Origin: Cryptomeria japonica
Taxonomy: Eukaryota > Streptophyta > Pinopsida > Cupressales > Cupressaceae
DNA length: 64,000 nt
Direction of reading: 5' to 3'
Assembly: GCF_030272615.1 (NCBI RefSeq)
Contig: NC_081412.1
Location: 24,429,860-24,493,859, forward strand
Positions 31,321-42,895 of the stretch are shown one piece after another. Both the position numbers and the translations under genes were made by a program. Numbering within the stretch: position 1 is the first letter of the stretch; every line of letters begins with the position of its first letter. The notes under the pieces were generated by a model. The model worked only from the letters and a program-made list of their open reading frames with translations. It did not search any database and was not told the origin of the DNA.

Positions 31321-33400
31321 CTATTAGAAGCTCTCTATGACAAAAGGAACAAACTCTTCTTCAATGTTTTTCTCAGGGGTTGGTGGTTCAAATTGGGGTA
31401 TGTTATAAGTGATGCACTCGTCGGGAAAGAAGGCAGGATTGATCTTCCCTCCTTGATTTATGTGTTGACTAAATGTTGATTTTTGACAGAATGCCCTACT
31501 CCTCAAGGGTTCCTTGTCAAATTAGTTTGTTTTGTTTTGAAGATACAAGCGTATATGATGAAGAAATGTGCGATGAGATTTGAAGAGTTGGCGATTGATG
31601 TATAAATTTTTTTTTTTTTTGGCAAAGTTTTGAAGAACTTGGTTGTTGTTTCTTCAACTTAGTGTTATGATAAATATTCTTTCTTCTCAAAATATGAGGA
31701 TTAGTCATGCACAAGCGATCAATGGTGTCCTTTGATTTGTTTTGGATTCAGTTTAGCCTGTTTTGGAAACTTAAGTCTTACTTTATCAAAGTGAAGGTTT
31801 AGCTGCCCCCTCACGACAAAGTGCGTCAAATGATATGGAATACGAGCTTTCTTGATATGGAAACTCGATTTGACAACTTAGAGTTTTAAACAAGTGTGTT
31901 TTGGGATAAAAATTCATTTGATTTAAAGGACCTATTTGCCACTTGTGATGATGTTTCCTGATTTTGATAGGAGAGATATGTTTATCTTTTGACTAGTTTC
32001 AGATTTTCAGACAACTTTGCTTGATGGAAATTTACTTGTAGAAACAACTTTTGATACTTTGTTTTTGGTTTTCTGATTGATGAAGTTCAGGCCGATGAAG
32101 GAAAGCTTTCGAAATTGTTTTCAAAATTTTCAAAATTGACCTTTGTTTTGCCCCCTGTTTTTCTGGTTTTGACTATGCGATAGAACAGAGATGCAATGTG
32201 CTATAAAACTTATCTATGCGCTAGCGAAAAGACTCCACGCGCTACGCTGCCCCTTGATACGTGCTCACTGGTTAATACTGTTTAATATTGCTTCGGGTTT
32301 GGTTCAAAAAGTTATGCGCCAATATGAGCCACCTATGTGCTAACAGTTAAACCCTACGTGCTAAAGTTTGACCTCTATGCGCTAAGCAAATGCTTCAAAG
32401 CGCTAAACTGTTTTCAAAACGCGCTAACTGCCACTGCTTGCTTTTAGATTTTGGTGAAGCGCTACTGCTAGGACTTGACATGCTAAAGAGAAGATTTAGT
32501 GTGTTAAAAGATGGTTCCTATGCACTAAGAGGTTGCTCTCACGCGCTAAACTGCCTTGAAATATATTGACTTGGTTGTTTTCTACAATTTTGGAATTTTG
32601 CCTTGAGTTTTTAGTGCTGATAGATGATTTTCTGAAATAACAAATGAAAGCACGACACCAAAGAGACAACCATTTTGCTTAATCTAAACAATAAGTGTAT
32701 GTTCTGCGAGGATGTGTTCAAATCCCCAATGTTTCAACAAGTTTAGATACAACACACATTTCAATCAGACTCTTTATTCAAGAGTCATAAGAAATACCAT
32801 AGCCCACTGGTCTCGATACTCCGTCAGCTCAAACAACCATGTCACCCCCTAGGGGGCGCTCATTTTTTTGCCTTTTGCCATAAATTAACCCAAAGTGAAT
32901 TGCTTCACAATTGAGTAGTTATCTTGGGAGATATATGGTGAGCAATCTTGGGGGTGGATTCTTCCCCACCCTTGCACTATGATATTGCAAATGTCTAGTT
33001 ACTGACTCGGCTCAAAATTTATATGCTAAGGTTCGTAATCAAGCTTCCTGTTCGACCGTCAGTGATAAACTCCCTTAGGAGGCTTCCCAACCTTTAGAAC
33101 AAAGGCTTTACCTATCGTAAAGATACTGGGAGAAGGCTAATCGCTGCGTGCAATCGTCGAAAAGGACTTTCGTCACTTTCCACTTTTGATTATAGTGGGT
33201 TGGAACACTGGGCTTCAAAGTTGTTTCCCACTTAGGTCATTCCCTTCACACTGGCCAAAAATGGCTTTAAGATTTTTTCAACCCCTCGGGAAGGCAAGCC
33301 TGCTAAAGGATTTATTGCTTGAATTAAAGAAAGCTTTAAGAGTGGTTTGGCTTTTTGATAGCGCATTGAGGCCTTCCTTCCTTCATGTTTTTTTATAAGC
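31321..33400 (-). other. Element A leader, with many GCGCTAA-type words
   Basis: Non-coding DNA upstream of A gag. Between about 32170 and 32560 some fifteen copies of a short YGCGCTAA-type word (minus strand TTAGCGCR) are scattered in AT-rich DNA. 32800-33350 resembles the conserved leader block of B and C (for example CTCGGGAAGGCAAGCC near 33285). Similarity ends by about 33400 and no LTR of A follows. Confidence 0.65.
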
Positions 33401-33540
33401 ATGCTTTTTCCATCACTTTTTGGGAGTAGAGTTTTTCCTAGGTGGTTTTCTCTATTTCTCCGATTTATAGAGATTTGGTTGTGATTGGGTACCTCATCAT
33501 GCTTTGTTGTCGGGACCCAAATTTTGCTTTCATCATTTAG

Positions 33541-33934
33541 TTTCATTTAGTTTGCAACTTCTCCCTAAGCTCATCTTAAGGGGGGGTATTAGAGTAAAAG
33601 TTTAATTTCACTTAATTGGTTTAATTAAGTCACCTTTTATTCCTTTTAAGATTCTCTTAGTTATTGATTGTATGTATTTAATAATTGTTCTAATTATTAA
33701 ATACATTCTCATTTAGGGTTGCACACCTTTTAGGGTTGCACGATCTCCTTTTATAAGGATTGCATTGTATTTCTTTTTTAATTTCCTCTCTGAATGATAA
33801 TTTCCTTGTTTAGAGCCATTGTTGTTTTTTTGTCTCTATTCTTCTCTTGTGACAGGTTTTCTTGCATACAAGTGATCTTGGGTTGTGAGAAGTTGGATTT
33901 CTCAACTTTTTCAATAATTTTCCTTTGTTATCCT
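33541..33934 (+). repeat. Copia-like 3' end and LTR fragment
   Basis: GTTTGCAACTTCTCCC, then CTCATCTTAAGGGGGGG near 33575 looks like the end of a Copia internal region and polypurine tract. TATTAGAGTAAAAG follows as a possible LTR start (TG changed to TA). A TATA-like TTTTATAAGG lies near 33750. It continues beyond solo LTR G at 34844 for an uncertain distance. No pol coding is present. Confidence 0.5.
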
Positions 33935-34843
33935 TGTATATGCTAAATTTCAACCCTATATTGCAAACCCTAGTTCCAACCACAAAACCCTGGATCTACA
34001 ATAAAATTCAAGACAACATCAATAGAGAACTAACATTCATGCAAATAAAGATGAAATAATAAATATTATTCATTCATACACAAAGTAGGCTTGTCTCAAT
34101 TATTCTCCTATCCTCCATGATTTGTATTTGATATGGTTGTTCTCATATTTATGTTGCACTTACACAAGAGCTCAAAGAAGAATGAATGTGGTTGTGATGA
34201 TGTAAAGGTATGGTTCAAAGATGATGTGATGATGTATGCTAGAATGATTTCAATAGAATTTAACTATGCTCCAACTATGCTATATGGAAAATGAGAGGAG
34301 GAAGCCTCTTTTATTGAGAACATCCTAAAAATAGAGGGTTGAGATTAAGAGGTGAAAAGAATGGCAAAGATCACATAGGTGAAAGAGACTCGATATAATT
34401 GAAGGGTAGGTAAAGGTTAAAGGGGGAGATTAAAAGGTGGTTGAATAAGATTAAGAGGTTAAATTAAAATCGATGGCGAGGATTAAGGAGTAGGTATTTA
34501 GGGAGACATGTTGTCATGTGGATAAGAAGAAAAAGGTAGATTTTTTTTTTTGAGTATTTATTTAATTAATAGAAAAAGGGCCATTCAGGAAAGAGGAAAT
34601 GGGGTTTAATTAATAATAAATATTTATTTAAAATAGAAAAAAGAGGCTTAATGAATTAATTAAATAAATAAAAATATTTATTTTAATAGTAGAAAAGGCT
34701 AGTGAATTAATTAAATAGATAAAATATTTGTCTAATTTATAGAAGACGTTAGATTAAAATTTATTAAATAGATAAATAAACTTATTTAATCACTGGACAA
34801 TTTTAGGTGTAGATACAATCTTACAATTTTAGGTGTAGATACA
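33935..34843 (-). mobile_element. Solo LTR G (gypsy, relative of the A/B/C family)
   Basis: 909 bp flanked by ATCCT (33930-33934 and 34844-34848). It resembles LTRs of B and C: plus-strand start TGTATATG, AAACCCT words, ATTTATTTAATTAAT blocks, and end TTTTAGGTGTAGATACA. About 25 bp at the element 5' end are tandemly doubled (TTTTAGGTGTAGATACAATC at about 34801 and 34828). No internal domain, so a solo LTR. By orientation of the shared features it is minus strand. Confidence 0.85.
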
Positions 34844-34848
34844 ATCCT

Positions 34849-35553
34849 TATATCTTGAAGCATAAGGGAGAGCCCACTCACCATATTTGAAGTGTTATCT
34901 CAATGAAATTGCCATGCTATTTCATTTCTTGATTTCTAGTCTCCCTCCTTCTTGGATGAATCAATCTTCTTCCCACGTTTAGAATAAAGTTTTGGGATCC
35001 GAGTCCAAACTTGATGTCCTCCCAATTTAACCTATATTGTATCGACTTTCTTTGCTAGAAGGGGAGATCCGACCGCATTTCATGGAATCCTGGTTGTCTT
35101 GCGTTGTGCTCATAATTCCCTTCATTCTTATTTTGGTACTTCACACATCTTGCAATACGTCCTCCATCGAAAATTCCTTTTTTGCATCTGTGACCCATTC
35201 TCCAGCCCTAAAATTGGTTCTCCAATCTCTTCCTTGGTCATATCTTTATTCTTCTCCATACAGATCACCTTGCTCCTCCTACCACTCTGCTTGCACCTAT
35301 TGTCACTTTCTTTGCACGTGTCGACACTTTGCTCACACCTCCATTTTTTATATTATTAAAGAAAATTTATTTTTATTTACTATTTAATTATATAAATAGA
35401 TTTTATCTTTTTAATCTTGCCATGAAATTTTAATTTGTTGAAGTGATTCTTAGTAAACACAAAAAACTCTAATATAAAATTCTCGATAATTAATTCAAAT
35501 GAAAATATCTTATTGCTCAACCTCCCTTCTCTTATAAAAAAAATATGCTAATG
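34849..35553. other. 705 bp without recognised genes
   Basis: This may begin with the remainder of the Copia-like LTR. A 116-codon plus frame (35037-35387) is Ser/His/Cys-rich and has no recognised motif. I regard it as chance. Confidence 0.4.
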
Positions 35554-35558
35554 CTACA

Positions 35559-36544
35559 TGTAGACACCTAAAATTAATTAAATTAATATTTAATTAATTT
35601 ATGCATGTCAACATAATTAATTGATTTAATTTTGTGTTACCCTTATTCTTCTCAGTGTTAATTAAATCTAATTTAATTAATCATGTCACCATTGTCCAAT
35701 AATTAATTTATCAAATAAATAAATTATTTCCATATTCTTCTAAAGTCCCTCCAATAATTATTTCCTCTAAACCCACTCAATTAATTAATTTTAATTAATT
35801 AACCTAACTAAAGTGATTCCTACAAATCACTTTTTCCTAATCCCCACTTAGCCTAATTAATTATTCTAGAATCTCTCATAATCCCACTTATCATTATTCT
35901 CCAATTTTAAATTCCCCCACTCATGTCACATCAATCTTGAACCTTTCAAAGAAATTCAAATTCTTTGAATCCCCCTATGCATCCTCACTTTGAAATTCAA
36001 ATTTCTTTCCCCCCTTTTCCCCAAGGAATTTTATATTCCTTTTTATTTCTCTAATGCATCCTTGATCCATGTCTACTATCTTGAATCAATCTTAGCCCTT
36101 CATAAGAAAATCAATCTTGGCCCTCCATTGGCCTCCTCCAATTTATAAATTGGAACATCTTTCCTTCTAAAAAAAAAAGGAGTCTTCCATTCTTCTATCA
36201 TCATGTTTGCTAATTTATCCTCTCATCTCCCTCTATCACATTTTCATCATTTACTTATAGTCCTCTATCAAATCTTTGTTATCCATATCCAACTATCCTT
36301 GATACAAATCTAAATCCTTAATCCATCTATCTTGTTGAGCATTTGAGAGCAATCCACATCTAATCAAGGAGCAAATCCAATCAGGTTGGAGAAGGGTGTT
36401 ATTCCAACCTCATCCTGCTCAATCCGAGGAACAAGTGAAGGCTTATGAAGGTATAAAGGTGTTTTGTCAAGTTTGTTTGAATGTTTCATGCATACTTTTG
36501 TTTTAACTAACCATTTACCCTCACCACATCTTTCCCTTGGTTTA
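35559..36544 (+). repeat. Element E 5' LTR
   Basis: 986 bp, TGTAGACACC...CTTGGTTTA (the final CA is changed to TA). Partner at 42896-43880. Confidence 0.93.
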
Positions 36545-36547
36545 TTT

Positions 36548-36565
36548 TGGCACGCCCGATGGGAC
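36548..36565 (+). other. Element E primer-binding site
   Basis: TGGCACGCCCGATGGGAC, three bases after the 5' LTR. The same spacing is seen in B and C. Confidence 0.82.
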
Positions 36566-36619
36566 CCACGTCACTAGTTTAACGATTTTTGTGAGGTTTT
36601 TGTAAGTTTCGGTCGCAGG

Positions 36620-37250
36620 TATCGAACTAGTGCGAGCGACTTCACTTCAGTGCAAGCGATACGGGTTCGGCATGAGCGATACAGGTTTTGGCGTGAGCGC
36701 TCATGTTTTGGCGTGACTGCTTCCAATTTTGAATCCTCCTTCCCACATCCAGAGTAATCTGCATTTCAGCGTGAGCGCTTCTAAAACAACACGTCTACTT
36801 GCGACTAACCTTTACTCACCATTCTGTTTAGATTTTCTATTATTTAGTTTTCTTCTTTTATCAGCTATTGAAAAACACATAAAAAGGGAAATAACTCAAA
36901 AAAAATCAAAAAAATCTTTTAGTTAATATGTTTTTTTTATTTTTTTAAATCTAGTTTTATTTTTATCAGCGTCGCTTTAGCGTGAGCACTTTGCAAATAG
37001 TGCGAGCGTTTTTAAAACATCCCGTCGCTTTTTCAAAATTGAATTTTCAAATTTGCTACTAGTCGTTAACCCACTTTTTTGTTTTGAGCTCGCGCTTCAG
37101 CGCGACCAACCGCAAGTATAATCTGTGTCTTTTTGGAGTTTTACAATTTTTCTACATTTTTTGATTCAAGCATTTAGGCCTCACTTCAGCGCGTACGTAG
37201 GCATTTCAGGGCCTGTGCAGGCGCTTCAGTGCGACTGTCTACAAAACAAC
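36620..37250 (+). repeat. Leader motif repeats of element E (CAGYGYGAGCG type)
   Basis: About eleven degenerate copies of a CAGCGTGAGCGC-type word, for example near 36631, 36651, 36669, 36690, 36767, 36979, 37000, 37100, 37189 and 37229. They stand out in AT-rich DNA and resemble the TTAGCGCGTGAGAGC words of the element A leader. Confidence 0.6.
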
Positions 37251-38990
37251 ACGAGTGTTGTTTCTGCATAATTTTGTCTATTGATCAGATTTTTGAGTTT
37301 TGTAGGTCTTATCCGAGTGGTCCAAGACACAATTTTAGACTACTGATCTAGTTTTTTGCAGGACATTTTGTAGAAGACCAAAATTTTCACTAGATTAGTC
37401 TTGTGTGTGCTTTTCTAGATAGATAACACTTGGATTTTGGGCTTAAAATTAACCACTTGCTTTTGTGTCTTATTTTCATTTTTGCTTCCATGCTTTTTTA
37501 CCCTTAGCGACCTTGCCCTCCCGATTTGTTTGACACACTCGCACAAGCATTGGTGAGAGGGGAACAACCCAAGTGAGTACGACTAAAACCCAAGCATTCC
37601 AACTCACTATAATAAATAGGCCTCTTGGGATGAAAATCTCAGAGGACGGAGCTATCTTAGAGTTTACTCTCATATCGGGCATTTTGTAGGGCCTTCAGGT
37701 CTCAATCACGCTTGCATGACTCATCCTACTTGGTACTTTGTGGGGCTATAGGCCTCAATCGTGCTTGCACGACTGCAAAGGGTAGTCTTTGAATGAAAAC
37801 CATTACTAAGAACCCTAGGAATAGAAACTACCCGGTTCACCTCCGAAAGGTGGATAATATTTGTGCAAGGGAGATAGTAACCCCCCAAGAGACTTGCCAT
37901 TTCGTGCCCCCATTAGCGTTTGGAGTTGGCTAATACAGTATTGAGAATCCATTGCATGAGACTTAATGGACGTATTCTGATTAGCTATTGGGTGTGTACC
38001 TGAGTCAGCAAGCAAAGGTTTTCCTCCTCAACCAACTTCCTAGGATAGCACACTATGTTTGGATTCTCTATTTGTGTCAATGGCCAACGTGTATTCATTA
38101 CTTAATATCTTTTGCCAAGTCCATCCTTCCTCGAACCAATCAATCCTCCCTCTTTCCAAATTCCATCTTGTCATCATCAAATCCCTAATCCATTTCTATC
38201 TATCCAAGCAAATCTCCAATCCCCAATCCACTTTCACCCATCCAAACAATCATGCTTCCTCAACCAACATTTTTTTCCAAATCATTCATCCGACTTTGGG
38301 TAGCCTTCCACTTTATTCTTCCTATTATCCATCCATTCTTCCATAATCATTCTCCTTCTAATCCAATTAAATCTCCAAAATTACAATCAATCAATCAATC
38401 CATCTTTCTAATCTGATAATCCAGTCACCCATCAATCAATCATCCAATCCTTTAATGCAATCATCCCCCAATCAATCACCAGCCCCAATCCAAGATCAAT
38501 ACTTTGTGAGAGTTTTATTTAGACCTTTATTTTAAATCAAATCAATCGTCTTGGCTTGTGCGCTTAAGAAATCATCTCCCCCAAACATATTTGCTTAATA
38601 CTTTTGTGGTCGATCCAGACCACTATCCTTTTATCTCCTCTTTACTCAGGGTCATAAGTCTATCCTCGGTAGAGGGAGATTTTATCAATCTTCATAAGGT
38701 CTAAATTTTACCCTACCTTGGTCATCACCTAGGTTTGTGGTCTTTATCATCAATCCTCCACCCGAAATCCTAATTTAAGGACTAGGGTGCAATCTTCATC
38801 AATCCTCGATCAAGCCATCAACCAATCTAATCCAATCAAATCAATTCCAATCCAATCCAAATCCAATCAAATCAAATCCATCATCATTCAAATCCAAGTC
38901 CCAATCCTCATCTTCATTTAACATCATCTTCATCATCTTTCTCCTCCAAAGCATATTCATCCAATTCCAATCTAGTCCCTCATTCTCAAC

Positions 38991-40914
38991 ATGGCTACCC
39001 AGAATTTTAAAGCTTGGTATGAGTAGATGCTCATGGAAGTTCATGGACTACCTCAACCTACCTACCAAGTCAATCCCATAATCTCTCATCCACCTATCAT
39101 ACCTTCATCCACCCCACCTCAGCACATTGCACCTAATCCCAATCTGTATCACAACTCTTATCCTGCTTCTATCTTTGACAAGGGAAATCCATCTTATTCC
39201 CCATATGTATCTCCATGTTATCCCTCATCCACATACATGCCTTCATCTCCCCTCCCATCTACATCCCAATCCCCGTACTTTTGCAACACTCACTATCCAA
39301 ATTTGTTACCCCATAATCCTCCACACCCTACCCTTAATTCCCCAATCCATTATCCCAATCCTCTATCTAATCCTTATCCTCCGTCTAATCCCAATCATCC
39401 ATCTAATCCTAATCCTCCAAAATCTATACTATCCACATCCTCCAAGACCATCATTCGTGATCTTATCCAAGACATGCTAGCAAAGGAGACAAAATCCCTT
39501 TCTCAAAATCAAGTTGCCTCGTCTCCTCTAGTCCTCCATCCACCTCAATCACATCCACCTCAAAATAAATCCCAATCCCCCACACTTCATGATACCCCCA
39601 TTCCTCCATCTACTCACATCGAAGCTTCTGTATCCTCCTCCATCACACCACCCCCATAACCTCGAACATGCGAAGGGCTTGTTCCAAAGTGTGCTAGCAT
39701 ACAATCCTCTCCATCTCATGATGCATCACCCTCCACTCCATCTAATGGTCCCATTCCCTCCACCTCCTCTCATGATCATATGATTCCTCTATCCAACCCT
39801 CTCCCTCCATCACATGCTCCCACTCCATCTCATGATCCAATCACCCCTCCCACTCCATCTCATGATACCCTCCCTAGTCAAGATCAAAGTATCCCTTCAT
39901 CTCCGTGTCATGATCTGAATACATCGCACACTCCTAATCCTCCACATAATCTCGATCCTCTACATAATTCTGATCACTCCCATCCAAGCCGACTATATTC
40001 AAGTGCCTACAACTCCTTCTACCTCCTGTCCCCCTCAAAATGAATTTGCATCTTGTTCCTAAAATAATAAGGGTCCTCAAGCTAATGCTCAAGATGTTGG
40101 TACATCCTCTATTCCTCCTAAATCCAAAAGTCCTTCATGCAAATCAACATCCTGCCATCCCTTATCTTCCACATCCATTTTAGGCCCCTATGTTCCAAAG
40201 CTAAATCCTTCATTCCTTCCATCCATTTTGGGTCCTTACATGCCTCCAACGACCACCCCATCACCTCAAATAATCCCCAAGCAAGATCAAAAAAGGCATA
40301 CATCCTTGAATCCCTTCCAACATTCTCCCTCCACCATCCCATCCATAAAATCCATCAACCCTTCATCCTCATGCACCCATCCCATTGCTATTGGAAGCAA
40401 TCTAGATGCCCAATCTAAAAAGCATAAAGCTCAAAATCCACAAAAATCAAAGGGTTGACATGTCCCCTCAAAATGACATGCTCAAAAGAAAAAAATGATT
40501 CAAAAGAAAGGAAAATCCAAAATGCCGCAAAGGCCCCAAAAGAAAAAATCAAAAAATATGTGGATCGCTAAGCTACTTCTAGAAGCAGAACAATCAAAAT
40601 TGGCATCCAAACTCGCTAATCCAAAAGTTCCATCCATTCATAAATCCTCTAATCCTCCATCTAACACTCCTCCATCTTCAAAATTCATTTTGGGTCCTTA
40701 TGTCCAAAAATCCACCATCCCAACTCCATCATCCCCTTCTTCTATTTTGGGTCGTCATGTCCCAAAATCCACACTTTATCCTCCATCTAATTCAAAACTC
40801 TCTCCTCCAATACTCCACTACCCTTCAAGGTGTGTGCCAATGTTGATCTTCCACAAAAATTTCAAAACCCCATCCATTATCCACCATCCATTTTTCACAA
40901 TCCCATTCCATTAG
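38991..40914 (+). pseudogene. Element E Pro/Ser/His-rich reading frame, broken
   Basis: A frame starts MATQNFKAWYE at 38991, meets TAG at 39024-39026 and runs on to 39659 (LPQPTYQVNP, then KTIIRDLIQDMLAKETKSL). Further Pro/Ser-rich pieces lie at 39780-40043, 40137-40458 and 40495-40914 in changed frames. The motif ILGPYVPK and variants occur four times (about 40178, 40228, 40688, 40745). Position after the leader suggests a gag-like or accessory protein of the element; no Gag domain is recognisable. A Lys-rich segment (KKGKSKMPQRPQKKKSK) starts the last piece. Not a host cell-wall protein: no signal peptide and no SPPPP repeats. Confidence 0.5.
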
Positions 40915-42881
40915 TCCAATCCTTTGCAAATCCTTATCTTCCATCCCCTATCCATTTCATCTCTCCAATTTTTTTTTACCAACATCTATGAGCATACATC
41001 CACTTCAAAGAAATAATAAGGGATACCATCCATGGAACTAGATGCTCGAGTCATCCCTTCCTCCTTCACGTATCCACTATCTTCCATATCCACTTATCTT
41101 CGTCTTTATCAATCCAAAAAAGTCAAAAAAAAAGAGAAGCAAACAAAAAAAAAAAAAAAAATGTAAAGAAAATTCATTTCATCCAATGGCAAAAACCACT
41201 TCTTGTGGTGCCTTTGGTAAGAACCATGATGAAAACTTGGCAAAAAAGCGTCATGTGTAATCCCCCCTCTTGTACTCTACACTTGGGGGCAAGCTTCATC
41301 CATGTTATCCTACCATCTTCATTATCCATATCTCTTATCCTTTATCCACCTCCTGTCTACCTCCATCCTTCTTTACTATCTTTGATCTTGACTATCCTAT
41401 CCATATCCTCCATCACATATCACCTCATCCTATCCAAATCCATCATCCATTCCTACATTTGATCTTGATCAATATAGAGGTAAAATAACATCTGTGCATG
41501 CTTTGGAAAGTAAAAGCCTTAAAACCTCTATCCATCCATATTGATTACACATTATCTTTTCGCCTCATACATTATTATCCACCATCTTTCCTATCCTTCA
41601 TTCCACTACCCTTAGTGGGGCATTTTTCTCCTTTGCAACATACTTCTTAGATCCCCCCTTCCACCTATCCTTCATCCCTTCAGTCCTCCTTGTCCTATCC
41701 CCATCCATCCACTTAAGCAATCTCCCCATCCATTCATTCTCTTACCAATCCTTGGTTCTCCTTTGTCATTGGTTGCAGTCCATCTATCCTAAATCCACCA
41801 ATCCACCCCATCCCATCCAATTATATTTTTAATCCAATCCTATCTCATCCAATCATATTCTCCATCTCTTCCAATTCAACCATTAATCCTATACCCAATC
41901 CAATCCTACTCAATCTTCCATCCCCCTTTTCATCTTATCTAATCATTTATCCTTCTTCCATCCTATCCAATCCATCAAACTGAGCTTTCCCCATCTACCT
42001 GAGCTTACATTGGCTTGTGCCTAACCCAAACACCCATCCATACTATGCTAATCAGATCCAAGCAGCAATCCTCTCATTTGCAGACCTTACACGTCCAACT
42101 TACCTTTTGCCAATCATCAACCTATATCCAAATCCATCACTTGCCCATCGTAATGCATCCTTCCCTAGTCTGATAGTTTATCCAAATCCATGTCCTACTC
42201 GTGGCAAAAAATGTCAGTTGGTCATGTGCATGTTATTTACATGGTTGATCTTTCTGCTTTGATTTTTATCTTGTGTCCCAGGACTATACTTGCTCATGGC
42301 TGCCTTGCTCATCCTATATCTTGGTATGTCTCGACTTGGGTATAATGGTGCGTTGTTATTATAGTATGGCATGTTTGAAGGTTTCCCTTATATGTACTGG
42401 CAACCCTGCATTTGTGTTTATCAACACTTGCATGATTGTGTGCAAGATATTCATGTTTGTCTGAGCATCAGTCCATGCCTTGAATCTTCATATCATCGTG
42501 GTTCTTATAATCAGTGTTGTAGACTATCCATGGCAATATCAAACCGAGGTTTTCTCTCTATATTTTCTCAACAAGAAATCCCATCCATTTATCATTTCTT
42601 TATCTCATTTCATTCACAAGACTCCAATCCATCCATTCCTCTTTCCCTCTTCATCGCTCTCATTCTTTTATCACCTCCTCTTCTCATCCATTTCGAGAGC
42701 ACATATGTGTTCTTCGAACCCGCATGTCCTCTCGAGGGGCATACAACTACTTCCTCGTCATCCTTCCTCCTCGTCATTCTTCCTCATCTTATGACTGGGG
42801 CATCTTGCTACCAATCCTTATCCTTTTCTTCCACCATGTTTTATTCTTCTTTGCTATAACATCACTTCATGACGCTATATC
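40915..42881 (+). other. Element E 3' interior, CATCC/AATCC-rich, no gene recognised
   Basis: Low-complexity pyrimidine-rich DNA (words ATCCAATCC, CATCCATCC). There is an A-run at about 41143-41161. A 162-codon Ser/His/Phe-rich plus frame (42371-42859) lacks known motifs. I call no gene. Confidence 0.5.
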
Positions 42882-42895
42882 AAAGAGGGGCAAAA
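42882..42895 (+). other. Element E polypurine tract
   Basis: AAAGAGGGGCAAAA directly before the 3' LTR, identical to B and C. Confidence 0.88.

Larger units (their letters stand above)
1..33400 (-). mobile_element. Element A: decayed Tat-lineage Ty3/gypsy element, interrupted by B and C
   Basis: A minus-strand Ty3/gypsy element whose pieces are 1-5117, 16539-17115 and 29960 to about 33400. Read from high to low coordinates they give leader, gag, protease, RT, RNase H, a second RNase H and integrase, which is the gypsy order. The pieces rejoin cleanly at the 5-bp duplications that flank B and C. A second RNase H of the LYFDGS type is a known mark of the Tat lineage. Every coding block carries stop codons or frameshifts, so A is dead. 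Its 3' LTR lies before position 1. No 5' LTR is visible: leader similarity to B and C runs to about 33.35 kb, and the sequence turns Copia-like by about 33.54 kb, so the 5' end seems lost or replaced. Confidence 0.88.

Noticed and set aside
35037-35387. 116-codon plus frame as a gene
   Set aside because: Composition is Ser/His/Cys-rich from pyrimidine-rich DNA; no start context, domain or partner exon.
39027-40458. Host hydroxyproline-rich cell-wall protein
   Set aside because: No signal peptide and no SPPPP or YVY repeats. It lies between two LTRs with a matching primer site and polypurine tract, so it belongs to element E.
42371-42859. 162-codon Ser/His/Phe-rich plus frame
   Set aside because: Low-complexity pyrimidine-rich DNA in element E, no motif, and overlapping frames are equally open.
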